A DNA stretch of 64,000 nucleotides from Chloroflexota bacterium. GTDB taxonomy: Bacteria > Chloroflexota > Anaerolineae > Caldilineales > Caldilineaceae. The position numbers and the translations under genes were made by a program. How positions within the stretch are numbered: position 1 is the stretch's first letter; the number at the start of each line of letters is the position of its first letter. Under the pieces are notes generated by a model. That model saw only the letters and a program-made list of their open reading frames with translations. It did not search any database and was not told where the DNA came from. This document shows, one piece after another, positions 22,965 to 31,853 of this stretch. The stretch lies in assembly GCA_016861025.1 (NCBI GenBank), contig BOKO01000007.1, forward strand, positions 124,001 through 188,000, given 5' to 3'.

Positions 22965-23615
22965 ATGAACGATGTAACCCACGCGTCGCCTGCCCAGATA
23001 ATGCGCGTTCTGATCCTGGCGGATGACCCGTTGGCGCGCGCCGGGCTTGCAGCGTTGCTCAGCAGCCAGTCTTCCCTCACCGTCGCGGCTCAAAGCAGCA
23101 GCGACGTGGACGCCGCCGCGCTGCTCGACGCCTTCCAGCCTGACGTCGTGCTCTGGGATTTGGGCTGGTCGCCCGACAGCCAGATTGCGACACTCAGCCA
23201 ATTCGTCGAGGGGCACAGCGTGCCGGTGGTGGCGCTGCTGACGGTTGATTCGCTGGCGGACGTGGCGCGTGCAGGTGGGGCGCGCGGGCTGCTGCCGCGC
23301 ACCAGCAACGCCAACCAGATGGCGGCGGCGTTGCACGCGGTTGTGCAGGGGTTGCTGGTCTTTGACGAGACGCTGCTGGCTGCGCCATCGCCCACCCCGA
23401 CAGCGCTTGATCTGCTCGAACCGCTTTCTGCCCGTGAACTGGAGGTGCTGCGCCATCTCGCCGAGGGACTCTCCAACAAGGAGATCGCCCGCGTCATCGG
23501 CGTTAGCGAGCATACAGCCAAGTTTCACGTTAACGCCATCCTCGGCAAACTCGGCGCCCAAAGCCGCACCGAAGCCGTGGTCAAGGCGACGCGGGCAGGG
23601 CTGATTTTGTTGTAG
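22965..23615 (+). CDS. LuxR/NarL-type transcriptional regulator with atypical receiver domain
   Basis: The 216 residues hold an N-terminal receiver-like domain (residues 13-125) and a C-terminal LuxR helix-turn-helix ('LSARELEVLRHLAEGLSNKE' near residue 147). Acidic pocket D-D ('LADDP') and the phosphoacceptor-position Asp ('VLWDLGW') are kept. The conserved Lys near the end of the receiver is Arg ('LLPRT'), so response to phosphorylation may be altered. No kinase is adjacent. A TAAACT -10-like element ends six bases before ATG 22965. It follows the ABC exporter pair, which it might control. Confidence 0.85.
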   Translation: MNDVTHASPAQIMRVLILADDPLARAGLAALLSSQSSLTVAAQSSSDVDAAALLDAFQPDVVLWDLGWSPDSQIATLSQFVEGHSVPVVALLTVDSLADVARAGGARGLLPRTSNANQMAAALHAVVQGLLVFDETLLAAPSPTPTALDLLEPLSARELEVLRHLAEGLSNKEIARVIGVSEHTAKFHVNAILGKLGAQSRTEAVVKATRAGLILL

Positions 23616-23620
23616 CGGCA

Positions 23621-23696
23621 CTGGAGATTAGGAGATTGGAGATTGGCGTCTCCTCGAATCTCCAATCTCCAATCTCAAATCTCCCAATCTCCAATC
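23621..23696. repeat. GGAGATT-family palindromic element, intergenic
   Basis: The left arm (23623-23646) is GGAGATT units; the right arm (about 23658-23695) is AATCTCC units with slight length variation; an 11-base loop lies between. It fills the gap between the LuxR-type gene and the HAD gene and should form a long hairpin in the transcript. Confidence 0.85.
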
Positions 23697-23715
23697 ATTT
23701 ATGCAAGGAGCTTCT

Positions 23716-24378
23716 GTGAACCACTTTCGTGCAATTCTCTTTGACCTCGACGGCGTAATCATTGATTCCGAAGCGTTGCACAACGAAGCTGTGGCGACAG
23801 CGGTGGCGGCGCATGGCGTCACCGTGCCAGATGCGCTCTTTGAGGAGTTCGTCGGCATTCCCGATGCGGTGCTGCTCGAGCACATCAACCGTCATTACCT
23901 GGGGGGGCGCTGCAATGTCGCCGAACTGCTGGCAGAGAAGCAGGCGGCTTATCTCAAAGTCGCCGGCCAGGTTCGCGCCATTCCGGGTGCGGTGGATTTT
24001 ATCCGCACAGCGCGTCCACACTTTCAGGCGTTTGCGCTGGCGACTTCTGCGTTGAAGACCAATCAGCAGCTGGCCTTCGACCAGCTCGATCTGCACCGCT
24101 TTTTCGACGCTGTCGTCACTGCCGACGATGTCACGCGCACCAAACCCGACCCGCAGCCGTATCAGCGCGCAGTGGAACGGATCGGGCTGCGTGCGGAGGA
24201 GTGTGTCGTGATCGAAGATTCGCTCAACGGCGTACGCGCCGGCAAGGGCGCCGGCTGCATGGTGATCGGTTTAACCACGACCTACCCTGCCGGTGAACTG
24301 GCCGCGACCGGCGCCGATCGAGTGTGTGCGTCGTACAATGAAATTGCCGCGCTTTTGCTCGGGCCTACAATGCGCTAG
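23716..24378 (+). CDS. HAD-superfamily phosphatase / beta-phosphoglucomutase-like
   Basis: A 220-residue HAD subfamily IA protein. The nucleophile is D10 in 'LFDLDGVIIDSEA' with acid/base D12. 'ATSALKTNQQLAFDQ' carries motif II and 'TRTKPDPQPY' motif III; 'CVVIEDSLNGVRAGKGAG' is motif IV. The helical cap fits phosphoglycolate phosphatase/beta-PGM relatives. AAGGAG at 23705-23710 is five bases before GTG 23716, so that start is used rather than ATG 23701, which would precede the ribosome binding site. Substrate unknown. Confidence 0.85.
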   Translation: MNHFRAILFDLDGVIIDSEALHNEAVATAVAAHGVTVPDALFEEFVGIPDAVLLEHINRHYLGGRCNVAELLAEKQAAYLKVAGQVRAIPGAVDFIRTARPHFQAFALATSALKTNQQLAFDQLDLHRFFDAVVTADDVTRTKPDPQPYQRAVERIGLRAEECVVIEDSLNGVRAGKGAGCMVIGLTTTYPAGELAATGADRVCASYNEIAALLLGPTMR

Positions 24379-24400
24379 TGAACAAACCTGGTGTTTCAAG

Positions 24401-25309
24401 ATGCCACACACGGAAGAAGTGCAATTGCCACCCAATCAAGGTTGGGATGAGCGCATACTCATCTGCCGCAACGGCGAGTTGGTGCAGACCTTCATCGTGG
24501 TGACGCAACGCTTTGTGGTGCTGGTGGATACGCTGATCAATCCGGCAACCGCGCATCAGATGGTGGAGTATGCCCGCCCTTGGCTCGACGGTGGTCGCAG
24601 CTTGTTGGTGATCAACACGCACGCCGACTATGACCACGCCTGGGGCAACCAGCTCTTTGCTGAACCCAACGCCCACTTCCCTGCACCGGTGATCGGCAGC
24701 CGGCGCTGCGCCGAACGTCTACTTGAAGGGGACGAAGCGCCATTTCTGGCGGAGATGCAGGCAGCCGAGCCGGAGATTTTTGGTGAGGTGCGCCTCACGC
24801 CGCCGACCGTGCACTTTGAGGGTCAGATGACGATCGACGGCGGCGACCTGACGCTGCACCTGCTGCCCACGCCAGGACACACCGACGACCACATCTCCAT
24901 CTACATCCCCGAAATCTCGACGCTGCTGGCAGGCGACGCCGCCGAACTGCCCTATCCTGCTGCACGCGCCATCGATGGATTGCCACAGATGCGCGCTTCG
25001 CTGCAGACGCTGGCGGCGTTGGACGCAAAGACAGTGCTCTATTGTCACGCGCCGGTGGAGGCAGGCCCGCAGCTTTTGCACGACAACATCGTCTACTTCG
25101 ACGCACTCGAGCGCGCCTGTCGCGCATTTTTGCGGGCGAATCCATCAGCGGCGCTGGCCGAGGGCGCCGATCTCATCACCCTGACTGGCTGCCGCTACGA
25201 AGATGTGACGCCGCCAACCGACCTCTGGCGTAACGTCGATCTCCACTATCGCACGGTCGCGCACGCTGCGCAACTGCAGATGATGTTGAAATGGCTGGCA
25301 TGGCGCTGA
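24401..25309 (+). CDS. metallo-beta-lactamase-fold hydrolase
   Basis: A 302-residue MBL-fold protein. Metal ligands appear as 'NTHADYDHAWG' near residue 72 (H-x-D-x-D-H, where the second position of the usual H-x-H-x-D-H is Asp), 'PTPGHTDDH', 'LLAGDAAE' and 'LYCHAP'. The Asp-for-His change is also seen in some MBL subfamilies and may alter the metal preference. It is cytoplasmic with no signal peptide. It starts 22 bases after the HAD gene; TACAAT at 24366-24371 could be a separate -10. Function beyond the fold is unknown. Confidence 0.82.
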   Translation: MPHTEEVQLPPNQGWDERILICRNGELVQTFIVVTQRFVVLVDTLINPATAHQMVEYARPWLDGGRSLLVINTHADYDHAWGNQLFAEPNAHFPAPVIGSRRCAERLLEGDEAPFLAEMQAAEPEIFGEVRLTPPTVHFEGQMTIDGGDLTLHLLPTPGHTDDHISIYIPEISTLLAGDAAELPYPAARAIDGLPQMRASLQTLAALDAKTVLYCHAPVEAGPQLLHDNIVYFDALERACRAFLRANPSAALAEGADLITLTGCRYEDVTPPTDLWRNVDLHYRTVAHAAQLQMMLKWLAWR

Positions 25310-25385
25310 CGACCTGTTGCGCTGCTTCCCAGGTTTTCATCTTTGCTACGACTCACTCAACGCGAGAGGGCGCCTTTTTTGCAGA

Positions 25386-25414
25386 TTGTCAGATTAACCA
25401 TTCTCTTATAGAAT
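25386..25414 (+). promoter_or_regulatory. glgC promoter
   Basis: TTGTCA (25386-25391) and TAGAAT (25409-25414) are 17 bases apart in an AT-richer stretch upstream of glgC. Confidence 0.5.
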
Positions 25415-25467
25415 TCCAGATACAACCACAGCCAGATTGCCACTTCAATTCAACGGGAAGGATGTCC

Positions 25468-26724
25468 ATGAGAACTATCGCCATGATTCTGGCCGGCGGG
25501 GAGGGGACGCGACTGACTGTCCTGTCGGAGGAGCGCGCCAAACCTGCCGTGCCTTTTGCCGGGAAGTTTCGGATCATTGACTTTACCATCAGCAATTGCG
25601 TCAACAGTGGCATCTACACGGTCGGCATCTTGACGCAATATCGACCGCATAGCCTCAACGACCATATCGGCATCGGCAAGCCGTGGGATCTCGACCGCAG
25701 TCGCGGCGGCGTGCGCCTGCTCCAACCCTATCAGGCGCGACGCGGTCAGAACTGGTACGCAGGCACGGCCGATGCAATTTACCAGAATCTGAATTTCATC
25801 CGTGAAAATCGCGCCGAAAATGTGTTGATCCTCTCCGGCGATCATATCTACAAGATGGATTATCGCCCGATGATCGAATATCACCTGGCGAAAGGCGCCG
25901 ATCTGACGGTGGGCGTGATGCCGGTGCCGTTGGAAGAAACACATCGTTTCGGCATCATGATGGTGGACGACGATCAGCGCATCGTGCAGTTTTACGAAAA
26001 GCCCAAAGATCGCGACAAGGGCAACCTGGCGTCGATGGGCATTTATGTGTTCAACGCCAATACCCTCGAACGCCGCCTCAGCGAAGGACGCCCGGACAAG
26101 CCGCGCAATGATTTTGGCAAAGACGTCATCCCTGCCATGATCGCCGCCGGCGACAGCGTCTTTGCCTATCGTTTCGAGGGCTACTGGGTCGACGTCGGCA
26201 CGATTGACTCCTATTGGTCGACCAGCCTTGATCTGTTGGGGCCATCGCCGGCGCTCGATCTCTACAGCGACAAGTGGCCGATCCTGACTAAATCAGAGGA
26301 GCGCCCGCCGGTCAAAGTTGGGCCACAGGCAAAAATTGCAAACTCGATGGTCTCCAACGGCTGCATCGTGCGCGGGTTGGTTGTCAACAGTGTGCTCAGC
26401 CCTGGCGTCTACGTCAGCCCGGGCGCGGTCGTTAAGGACAGCGTTGTGATGAATGACACCTGGATCGGCCCCGGCGCCCGTCTTGACCGCGTTGTCATCG
26501 ACAAAAAAGTCGTCGTTGGCGCCGGCGCAGTTGTCGGCGTCGGCAACATGGAGACGCCCAATGAGCAGATGCCGGATCGGCTTTTTGCCGGCATCACAGT
26601 GGTCGGCAAACATGCCTACATCCCAGATGGCGCGCAGATCGGTCGCAACGTGTTGATCAACAGCGGGCGCGACGAAGCCGATTTTCCTGCCGATAAGATC
26701 GTGGCGGATGGCAAAACGATCTAG
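25468..26724 (+). CDS. glgC: glucose-1-phosphate adenylyltransferase, catalytic subunit
   Basis: GlgC makes ADP-glucose from ATP and glucose-1-phosphate, the committed step of glycogen synthesis. The nucleotide-binding 'ILAGGEGTRL' (R15) and K25 in 'ERAKPAVPF' are intact, as are 'SGDHIYKMDY' and 'GYWVDVGTIDSYW'. A left-handed beta-helix closes the 418-residue protein. GGAAGG at 25456-25461 is six bases before ATG 25468, preferred over ATG 25462. A closely related but altered paralogue follows; they probably form a heteromer. Confidence 0.95.
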   Translation: MRTIAMILAGGEGTRLTVLSEERAKPAVPFAGKFRIIDFTISNCVNSGIYTVGILTQYRPHSLNDHIGIGKPWDLDRSRGGVRLLQPYQARRGQNWYAGTADAIYQNLNFIRENRAENVLILSGDHIYKMDYRPMIEYHLAKGADLTVGVMPVPLEETHRFGIMMVDDDQRIVQFYEKPKDRDKGNLASMGIYVFNANTLERRLSEGRPDKPRNDFGKDVIPAMIAAGDSVFAYRFEGYWVDVGTIDSYWSTSLDLLGPSPALDLYSDKWPILTKSEERPPVKVGPQAKIANSMVSNGCIVRGLVVNSVLSPGVYVSPGAVVKDSVVMNDTWIGPGARLDRVVIDKKVVVGAGAVVGVGNMETPNEQMPDRLFAGITVVGKHAYIPDGAQIGRNVLINSGRDEADFPADKIVADGKTI

Positions 26725-26762
26725 AGTTGATTTCCAGAAGTTTTTCATCTTGCGGCGATGAA

Positions 26763-26788
26763 ACGTGTTGCGTATTGCGTGTTCCGTC
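26763..26788. repeat. CAACACG-family repeat (single arm) between the glgC paralogues
   Basis: ACGTGTTGCGTATTGCGTGT is the CGTGTTG unit (complement of CAACACG) repeated with a 7-base period. Only one arm is clear here. Confidence 0.6.
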
Positions 26789-26851
26789 AGCGCTATTTAG
26801 CACAACACTGCTCACATCGCTTACAACTTTGGATTCAAAAGGGGTGATTTT

Positions 26852-28114
26852 ATGGCAAACGCCTTTGCATTGATCATGGCTGGCGGCTTCAGCGCCGAAC
26901 TCAGCGTCCTGACCGAGACGCGCGCCGAGGCGGCCGTTCCCTTTGGCGGCAAATTCCGCATCATCGACTTCCCACTCAGCAACTGCGTCAACAGCGGCAT
27001 CTTCAACGTCGCAGTGCTCACCCAATACAAACCGCGCAGCTTGAACGACCACATCGGCATCGGCAAACCGTGGGATCTTGACCGCGCACAAGGGGGTGTG
27101 CGTCTGTTGCAACCCTATCAAGGAGGCCCCTACGGCGACTGGCAGAAAGGCACCGCCGACGCCGTGCGCCGCAATCTCGACTTTGTGATGCAGCAAGACG
27201 AGGAGCATGTGCTCATCCTCGCAGGCGATCATGTCTATCTGATGGATTATCAGCCGATGCTGCGTGAACATGTGCAGAGCGGCGCCGATCTGACCGTCGC
27301 TGTGCGTCGCGTCAATCCACACGAGACGCATCGCTTTGGCATCGTGACGCTTGGCGCCGACGACCGCATTGTCGCTTTCCGCGAGAAGCCGCGTCGCGCA
27401 CGCGAGACGTTGGCGTCGATGGGCATCTATGTCTTTCGCAAAGATTTGCTGATCGAGACATTGCAGGCGCACAACAACTATCTAGATTTTGGCAAGGATG
27501 TTGTGCCCGCAATGATCGAGCAAGGCAAGCTTGTGCGCGCCTACGCTTTCCCCGGCTATTGGGCCGACATTGGCAACGTACAGGCATATTGGGAAGCCAA
27601 CATGAGCCTCCTGGCGGAGGAGCCTGCACTCAATCTCTACGAGCCGGATTGGGTGGTGCACACGCGCAGCGAAGACCGCGCGCCAGCCAAGATCGGCGCC
27701 GTCGCCCAGGTTGGCGGCAGCTTGATCTCCAACGGCTGCTGGGTGGAGGGCACGGTCGAACGCAGCATTCTCTCGCCCGGTGTGCGCGTGGCGGAAGGCG
27801 CCATCATCCGCGACAGCGTCGTGTTGGCGGACACCATAGTGGAGGCCGGCGCTATCATTGATCGATGCGTGGTGGATAAGCGCGTTGTCGTCGGCGCAGG
27901 CGCTCGCGTGGGCGACGGCGACGATAACACCGCCAATCAGGAAATGCCCGAGGTGCTCAACACCGGATTGACGATGGTAGGGGAGCATTCCATTATTCCA
28001 GAGGGCATGGTGATCGGACGCAACGTCGTCATCCACCCCGAAAGCCGCGAGAAAGCGTACGGCAAGCGAAAAAAGATACCGAGCGGAGCAGACATCGGTG
28101 TGAGTCTACGCTAG
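26852..28114 (+). CDS. GlgC paralogue with degenerate catalytic loop, probable regulatory subunit (GlgD-like)
   Basis: A 420-residue protein collinear with glgC over its whole length. The ATP-binding loop 'GGEGTRL' is replaced by 'GGFSAEL', so the essential Arg is Glu16, and Lys25 of glgC is Glu26 ('TRAEAAVPF'). The Asp of 'AGDHVYLMDY' and the sugar-phosphate Lys of 'FREKP' remain. This pattern fits a non-catalytic regulatory partner, as GlgD is to GlgC in Firmicutes, though it has probably arisen separately from glgC by tandem duplication. GGGGTG at 26841-26846 serves as ribosome binding site. Confidence 0.85.
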   Translation: MANAFALIMAGGFSAELSVLTETRAEAAVPFGGKFRIIDFPLSNCVNSGIFNVAVLTQYKPRSLNDHIGIGKPWDLDRAQGGVRLLQPYQGGPYGDWQKGTADAVRRNLDFVMQQDEEHVLILAGDHVYLMDYQPMLREHVQSGADLTVAVRRVNPHETHRFGIVTLGADDRIVAFREKPRRARETLASMGIYVFRKDLLIETLQAHNNYLDFGKDVVPAMIEQGKLVRAYAFPGYWADIGNVQAYWEANMSLLAEEPALNLYEPDWVVHTRSEDRAPAKIGAVAQVGGSLISNGCWVEGTVERSILSPGVRVAEGAIIRDSVVLADTIVEAGAIIDRCVVDKRVVVGAGARVGDGDDNTANQEMPEVLNTGLTMVGEHSIIPEGMVIGRNVVIHPESREKAYGKRKKIPSGADIGVSLR

Positions 28115-28128
28115 TCAACAGGAGGGGT

Positions 28129-28177
28129 CAGAGATTGGAGAGCCTCTCATTCAGCGATCGCTGCTTTCCAATCTCTG
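28129..28177. repeat. GGAGATT-family hairpin between convergent genes
   Basis: CAGAGATTGGA (28129-28139) and TCCAATCTCTG (28167-28177) are exact complements. The element lies between the stops of the glgC paralogue and the DUF2339 gene, and extends into the 3' coding end of the latter. It could act as a bidirectional terminator, though no T-run is present. Confidence 0.65.
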
Positions 28178-30868
28178 CTCTCCCATCTCCTTCTTTTGCG
28201 GCGCTGGCGCAAGAAACGCAATCAGCAATATCAACAGCCCGACGCCAATGAACGACACGATGCGCGCCACCGTGCCGACGCCGGCAAGATCGACCACAAA
28301 GAGTTTGAGCACTGTCATACCTAGCACCATTGCGCCCGCAATCCACGACGAGCGTGAGCCGCGACGGCTGCCCCACACCATCAACCCAAGCGCCGTGACG
28401 CTCCACAGCACCGCCAGCAGCGTCTGGTAGATCGCCGAAGCATAGAGTCCATCCCAGGTCAACGACACGCCCAGCAGATGATGCACGCTGCGCGCCAGCT
28501 CGGCGCTCATCGTCAGAATCAGCAGCGCCCACCACACCCAGCGCATCCCCCACAGCAGCGGACGCCACTGTGCGTCCACATCGTTGCGCACCACAGCCAG
28601 CCAGTAGATCGTCGCCGCCAGCAGCGCCGCCATCGCCAACGCCAGCGGATTGAGCAGCGGCAAATAGGGCAGCCCACGCGACGCGCCCTCCGCCATGAAG
28701 TTTGCCAGCAAGAGCAGCAGCGCGCCGAACACAGCCACCAGCCCCACGCCGCCGACACGATATGCCGTGACATGACGATTGAACGGCGTCGGCAGCCGGT
28801 GCGCAAACGCCGTGATGCCCGCGATCACCGCCGCCAGCATGGTGAAGACCGCCGCCACCTGCCACGTTTCACCGGCGTCGATGGCGCCCAACAGCCCGTT
28901 CGCAGCCGCAGCGGCGAGATAGGTCACCAACCACACGCCGGCGGCATGATAGACCGCGACCGGTTGCCAGCCGTCGTTGCGCCGCAGCATCCACACGTGC
29001 GCCAGCAGCGCCAGGGGCCACGCCAGCCACGCCCCGCCCTCCAGAGGCGAATCGATCTCCCAACGATGCACGACCGCCAGCACCAGCAGCAGCGGCAGCA
29101 GCCCGCGCAGCGGCAGTTCGAGCCAGCCAAACGCCAGTCGCCAGCCGATCAACGCCATCACGACCGTCGAGAGCGTCAGGAACAGCACCAGCGTACTGAC
29201 CACGAAGCCTGCGGGAACGGTGGTCGCCTCCAGTGCGCCGCCGCCAAACCACCAGGCAACGCCCCACGCCAGGCTGAGCACAGCGAGCGCCCGCCAGATG
29301 CTCGCACGCGCTGCGCCGGTTGTTGCGAAAGCAGGGCGGGTGAGGAAATACGCCGACGCTATGCCAGCCGCCCCCAACATCACCCAGCCGAGCGTAAATT
29401 CATTGAGAAACGGCGTGCCCATCTCCGTTGGCGTCAGGATCGTGCCAAGCGCATCGAGCAGCGTCGGCGCAAAGGCGAGACCCGCGCCGATCTGCGTGAT
29501 GACGCCCCACGGCGCCAGCCAGCCCACTGCGCGCCGCCAGCCGATCCACACCCACGCCGCGCCTGCCACTGCCCAGATCGCAGCGGTGATCTGCGCCTCG
29601 ACAAAGACCGGAATCGCCAGCGTCAGCAGAAAGAGCGCCCAGAACAGGCTCAACTCGCGGTGCAGGCTGAGGCGTTCGTCCTTACGCCAGAGCAGCAACC
29701 CGAACAAGCCGAGATAGAGCGCACCACCCACCAGCAGACTGTAGCCGGCGCCACGCTCAAAGTCGATGACCAACATCATCTGCCAGAGCAGTGCAAAGAG
29801 CGGGTTGAGCACGCCGATCACGAGATCGCTGATGCGACGTCCCTCGCCATGGCGCAGCGCAAAGAGCAGGGCGGCGACAGCAAACAGCCCAAAAAAGAGC
29901 GCCACAAAGCCCTGCATTCCCGGATAATCGCCGTTGCGCACAGGATCGTTGGCAAAGGTGAAGCCGATCCCGACGCTGTAGGTGAAGATCAAGCCGATCA
30001 CGCCCAGCCCCTGCCAGCCTTTGCGCACTGACAGCCCCAGCGCCACGATCACGAGCAGCGCATAATAGCCAAACAGCCCGATGTAGCTGCCGCCCTCGCC
30101 CGCAGCAAGCAACGGCGCGGCGAACGCGCCGATCAGCGCGGCATAGGCAAGGATGCGCGCATTTTGCAGCAGCGCCAGCGCCATGCCGACGCCGCCCAAT
30201 GCCACGAACACGCCAAACGCCACCGGCGCCGGCAACAGTGCATAGAATTGATAGGCAGAGAAGGTGGTCAGATAGAGGATCGCCAGACCGCCGCCCTCCA
30301 GCGCCAGACCGTAGCTGCGCTGCTTCTTGCGCAGCAGCCAGCCCACCACACCCAGCGTCACACCGCCCACCGCCGCGCCGATGTGCCGGATCTCCAGCGA
30401 CAGCCAGCCTTGATCGACCGCATAGCGCAGCAGCAGCGCCACGCCGATGAAAAGCACGATCAAACCGATCTGCACCAGAATGTGGCTCTTGAGGAACCAA
30501 TCGACCACCGGGATTGGCTTGCGCGGCGCTTTGACAGGCGCCGACGCGGGTGCAGGGATTGGCGATGCAGCCTGCGGCAGCGACTGCGGCTTGGCTGGGA
30601 TAGGAAAAAGCTGGTTTGCCTGTACATCCGCCGCCCGCGTAGGCGCTGGCTGTACTGGCGGCGCAGGCGTCATCGGCTGAATGAATTGCGACGTCTCCTC
30701 CACAGATTCAGGCGCAAACATCGCACCTGCGGTGAGACGCAGCTCGATCTGCTCGATCTGTTTCTGCAGTCGGTTGATGCGCTGGTTCACCATCAGAAAG
30801 CCAACGCCGCCGCCCAGGAGCAGCAACAACAGCAGACATGTCAACAGTCCAATCGCCGATTCCATCAT
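28151..30868 (-). CDS. DUF2339 polytopic membrane protein
   Basis: A 905-residue integral membrane protein. An N-terminal helix is followed by a short coiled coil ('INRLQKQIEQIELRL') and a Pro/Ala-rich linker (residues 60-120). About 20 or more transmembrane segments then follow, beginning 'SHILVQIGLIVLFIGVALLL', a DUF2339 hallmark. 'GGVTLGVVGWLLRKK' and 'GWLSLEIRHIGAAVGG' also fit. Function is unknown. The last residues (K-E-M-G-E-Q-R-L-E-S-S-D-R) are encoded by a GGAGATT-type repeat arm that also supplies the stop. Confidence 0.85.
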   Translation of the reverse strand: MMESAIGLLTCLLLLLLLGGGVGFLMVNQRINRLQKQIEQIELRLTAGAMFAPESVEETSQFIQPMTPAPPVQPAPTRAADVQANQLFPIPAKPQSLPQAASPIPAPASAPVKAPRKPIPVVDWFLKSHILVQIGLIVLFIGVALLLRYAVDQGWLSLEIRHIGAAVGGVTLGVVGWLLRKKQRSYGLALEGGGLAILYLTTFSAYQFYALLPAPVAFGVFVALGGVGMALALLQNARILAYAALIGAFAAPLLAAGEGGSYIGLFGYYALLVIVALGLSVRKGWQGLGVIGLIFTYSVGIGFTFANDPVRNGDYPGMQGFVALFFGLFAVAALLFALRHGEGRRISDLVIGVLNPLFALLWQMMLVIDFERGAGYSLLVGGALYLGLFGLLLWRKDERLSLHRELSLFWALFLLTLAIPVFVEAQITAAIWAVAGAAWVWIGWRRAVGWLAPWGVITQIGAGLAFAPTLLDALGTILTPTEMGTPFLNEFTLGWVMLGAAGIASAYFLTRPAFATTGAARASIWRALAVLSLAWGVAWWFGGGALEATTVPAGFVVSTLVLFLTLSTVVMALIGWRLAFGWLELPLRGLLPLLLVLAVVHRWEIDSPLEGGAWLAWPLALLAHVWMLRRNDGWQPVAVYHAAGVWLVTYLAAAAANGLLGAIDAGETWQVAAVFTMLAAVIAGITAFAHRLPTPFNRHVTAYRVGGVGLVAVFGALLLLLANFMAEGASRGLPYLPLLNPLALAMAALLAATIYWLAVVRNDVDAQWRPLLWGMRWVWWALLILTMSAELARSVHHLLGVSLTWDGLYASAIYQTLLAVLWSVTALGLMVWGSRRGSRSSWIAGAMVLGMTVLKLFVVDLAGVGTVARIVSFIGVGLLILLIAFLAPAPQKKEMGEQRLESSDR

Positions 30869-31002
30869 ATCCCTACCTTAAAGTATGGTTCACATTGCGC
30901 CGTCTGCAACCGTTTTCCAGGTGTGCATTAGCGCCCATCATAGTGCAAGTTGGGGTGCAATTCAATCGTCAGAAATGCAACATTGAGTGGTACAGTGAGG
31001 GA

Positions 31003-31078
31003 TATTGCGTGGTGCGTGGTGCGTTACGAAGCAACCAATGCCCGCCCATCACGCAACACGAAATACGAAACACGTAAC
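31003..31078. repeat. CAACACG-family palindromic element downstream of the Nudix gene
   Basis: The left arm 'TTGCGTGGTGCGTGGTGCGT' (from about 31004) and the right arm (31051-31078, CACGCAACACGAAATACGAA and on) are imperfect complements with a 7-base period. It ends at the stop codon of the Nudix gene and separates it from the start of the divergent DUF2339 gene. Confidence 0.75.
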
Positions 31079-31723
31079 TCAAGGCGCCTGTTGCATCGCC
31101 GGCAGCGCCAGCAGCTCGCTGAGCATCATCGCCGTAGCGCCCCATACAAAATGCTCGCCCACGGCAAAATAGGGGACTTCGACCGCACGCCCGCGCAACG
31201 TCCACGGCTCGACGCGTCGCGTGGCCGGATCGAGCAGCGTGCGCAGCGGCGCTTCGATCAGCTCCGCCACTTCATAAGGATCGATGTGAAACTCGGGGCG
31301 ATAGTCGATCCAGGCAACCGACGGCTGCACAATGTAGTTGCTGGCGGAGACATAGAGCGGGGTCAACTGACCGAGCACTGTGTATTGGCTCTTGTGCACG
31401 CCGACCTCTTCGTAGGTCTCGCGCAATGCTGTGTCGATCAGATCGCGATCGACGGGTTCCTGACCGCCCCCAGGCAGACCGATCTGCCCGCTGTGTACGC
31501 CTGGATAGGTGGGGCGCAAGATCAACGGCAGGTAAATCTGCGCATCATGCGGATAGAGCAGCATCAACACGCCGCCGCGCCGTGCGTCGGATCGCGGGGC
31601 ATCGTCGAATTCGCCGCCAGGACGCGGGCGCGGCGCCATCTGATATTGCACGCTGCGGCCCGGCAGCGGGTTGCGCAAGTCCTGACGCAGTTGACGGAGA
31701 AACGGTTCATAGAGTTCGTGCAT
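31079..31723 (-). CDS. Nudix hydrolase, CoA pyrophosphatase (NudL) type
   Basis: A 214-residue protein. The CoA-pyrophosphatase flank 'GGVLMLLYP...LPLILRPTYPGVHSGQI' leads into the Nudix box 'LPGGGQEPVDRDLIDTALRE' and T-Y-E-E-V-G-V. The acidic residues of the R-E-x-x-E-E segment that bind Mg are intact. The family hydrolyses CoA and derivatives to 3',5'-ADP and phosphopantetheine. The start at 31723 gives the usual N-terminus; a longer frame upstream is Arg/Ala-rich and overlaps the rlmI-like gene. Confidence 0.85.
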   Translation of the reverse strand: MHELYEPFLRQLRQDLRNPLPGRSVQYQMAPRPRPGGEFDDAPRSDARRGGVLMLLYPHDAQIYLPLILRPTYPGVHSGQIGLPGGGQEPVDRDLIDTALRETYEEVGVHKSQYTVLGQLTPLYVSASNYIVQPSVAWIDYRPEFHIDPYEVAELIEAPLRTLLDPATRRVEPWTLRGRAVEVPYFAVGEHFVWGATAMMLSELLALPAMQQAP

Positions 31724-31853
31724 ATCTTTCAGCCAATCCGCCGATTTTGCGGCGCGGTGCGTCCCAGATGCCTGGCGCGTGCGTCGCACTGATCGGCAAG
31801 GTGCAGCGCGGGCGAATATGCGACGATAGCGCGGTGCACGCTTCGCCGATGCA

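Noticed and set aside
28478..30031. Long plus-strand reading frame opposite the DUF2339 gene
   Set aside because: Gln/Arg/His-rich low-complexity translation opposite a clear membrane protein; no start site or domain.
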